Shown here one piece after another: positions 63,460 through 64,000 of a DNA stretch of 64,000 nucleotides; within the stretch, counting starts at the first letter, position 1, and each line of letters starts with the position of its first letter. The DNA comes from Ctenosaura bakeri (Eukaryota; Chordata; Lepidosauria; Squamata; Iguanidae): assembly GCA_948474755.1 (NCBI GenBank), contig CAOLHI010001025.1, positions 310,001 to 374,000 on the forward strand, given 5' to 3'. The notes under the pieces were generated by a model. That model was not told the origin of the DNA, did no database searches, and worked only from the letters and a program-made list of their open reading frames with translations. The translations under genes were made by a program, and so were the position numbers.

Positions 63460-63650
63460 TTGTGTGGGGTGGCACTTTGACTAGAACTAGGACTTGCAGG
63501 AGATCTGGGTTCAAATTCCTGCTCAGCCTTGGAAACCCCAGGGGTGACCCTTAGCAAGTCACTCTCTCTCAGCCTAAAAGGATAGTAATGGTAAATCTTC
63601 TCTGACTAAACCTTGCCAAGGAAACCCTAGGATAGTTGGAGTTGACAACA
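63460..63650 (+). mobile_element. Sauria-type SINE, 2 of 4
   Basis: GGGGTGGCACTTTGACTAGA head, CTGGGTTCAAATTCCTGCTC box B region, AAGTCACTCTCTCTCAGCC, tail GTTGACAACAACAAC. Confidence 0.85.
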
Positions 63651-63651
63651 A

Positions 63652-63825
63652 CAACGTGGTCTCAGTGTTGCCCAAGGATTTTAGAAGACCATGCTTTGAA
63701 TCCCCACTCTGCCATGGAAACCCACTGGATGACCTTGGGCTAGTCACACACTCTCAGCCTTGGAGGAAGGCAATGGCAAATCTTCTCTCAACCAATCTTG
63801 CCAAGAAAACCCTGGGACTGGATTT
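63652..63825 (+). mobile_element. Sauria-type SINE, 3 of 4
   Basis: GCTTTGAATCCCCACTCTGC, CATGGAAACCCACTGGATGA, CACACTCTCAGCCTTGGAGG, ending AAGAAAACCCTGGGA without the final tail. Confidence 0.87.
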
Positions 63826-63839
63826 TTATGTTGGAACCC

Positions 63840-64000
63840 GGATAGTGTTATAGTTTGAATGTTGGGATAGGATCCTAGCAGACGAGGGTTTAAATCCATG
63901 CCCATCTATGGAAACTTAGTGTGTTACTTTAGGAAGGTCACACTCTCTCATCCAAAGAGGAAGGCAAGGGTAAGCCCTGTCTGAAGAAATCTTGCCAAGG
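63840..64000 (+). mobile_element. Sauria-type SINE, 4 of 4, cut by window edge
   Basis: ATAGTGTTATAGTTTGAATG head, GAGGGTTTAAATCCATGCCC, TCACACTCTCTCATCCAAAG body. The tail lies beyond the window. Confidence 0.85.

Noticed and set aside
1..64000. Prokaryotic features such as CRISPR arrays, operons or ribosome binding sites
   Set aside because: Repeat content and gene absence are those of a vertebrate nuclear genome; no regularly spaced identical repeats or operon-like gene runs exist.

Overview
The window is nuclear DNA of a squamate reptile, probably an iguanian lizard (inference). The evidence is the repeat mix. CR1 LINEs end in the ATTCTATG octamer. tRNA-derived Sauria-type SINEs share their tail with BovB LINE remnants. 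There are SINEs with a 5S-rRNA-derived head, degenerate L1 3' ends, Tigger/mariner-like MITEs and a SPIN-like hAT element. I found no host protein-coding exon, no functional tRNA or rRNA gene, and no prokaryotic feature. Every longer reading frame I examined is a LINE fragment or a stop-poor GC-rich repeat.

Layout. 0-10 kb: L1 and CR1 3' ends, a MER2-like transposon pair, SINEs, then mostly anonymous sequence (8.4-10.2 kb). 10-20 kb: Tigger-like MITEs, CR1 fragments and a hAT element with SPIN-like ends around a CpG-rich interior (12,691-13,477). 18.4-19.4 kb holds a run of 5S-headed repeats, one split by a Tigger-like MITE. 20-36 kb: three LTRs (one uncertain), palindromic MITEs, BovB, and CR1 nested in CR1. 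36-46 kb: anonymous stretches, an inverted CR1 pair, more palindromic MITEs, a GC-rich TIR element split by CR1, and a solo LTR with a perfect 5-bp duplication. 46-64 kb: a hAT-like element with AAGTC-rich arms, the longest CR1 copy (55.7-58.1 kb), a 609-bp CpG-dense TIR element (61,705-62,313), and four consecutive Sauria-type SINEs at the right edge.

The most interesting signal is a group of elements sharing GGCC[A/C]TTTC[C/T]GCAC-type ends and 3-bp target duplications, often in a C-NNN-G context. It includes twelve two-armed palindromic copies of about 150-210 bp, at least three half copies, two related GC-rich elements (one 425 bp, one interrupted by CR1) and the 609-bp CpG-dense element. 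No transposase is encoded here, so the source is unknown; PIF/Harbinger-like or Transib-like machinery are the candidates. Nested insertions into CR1, BovB and 5S-headed SINEs give a relative chronology.

Stretches not listed individually (27.6-28.4, 28.7-29.6, 37.1-37.5, 46.0-46.5, 47.0-47.6, 58.4-58.7, 58.9-59.5, 60.2-60.6 kb and similar gaps) contain nothing I could identify beyond short decayed repeat fragments.
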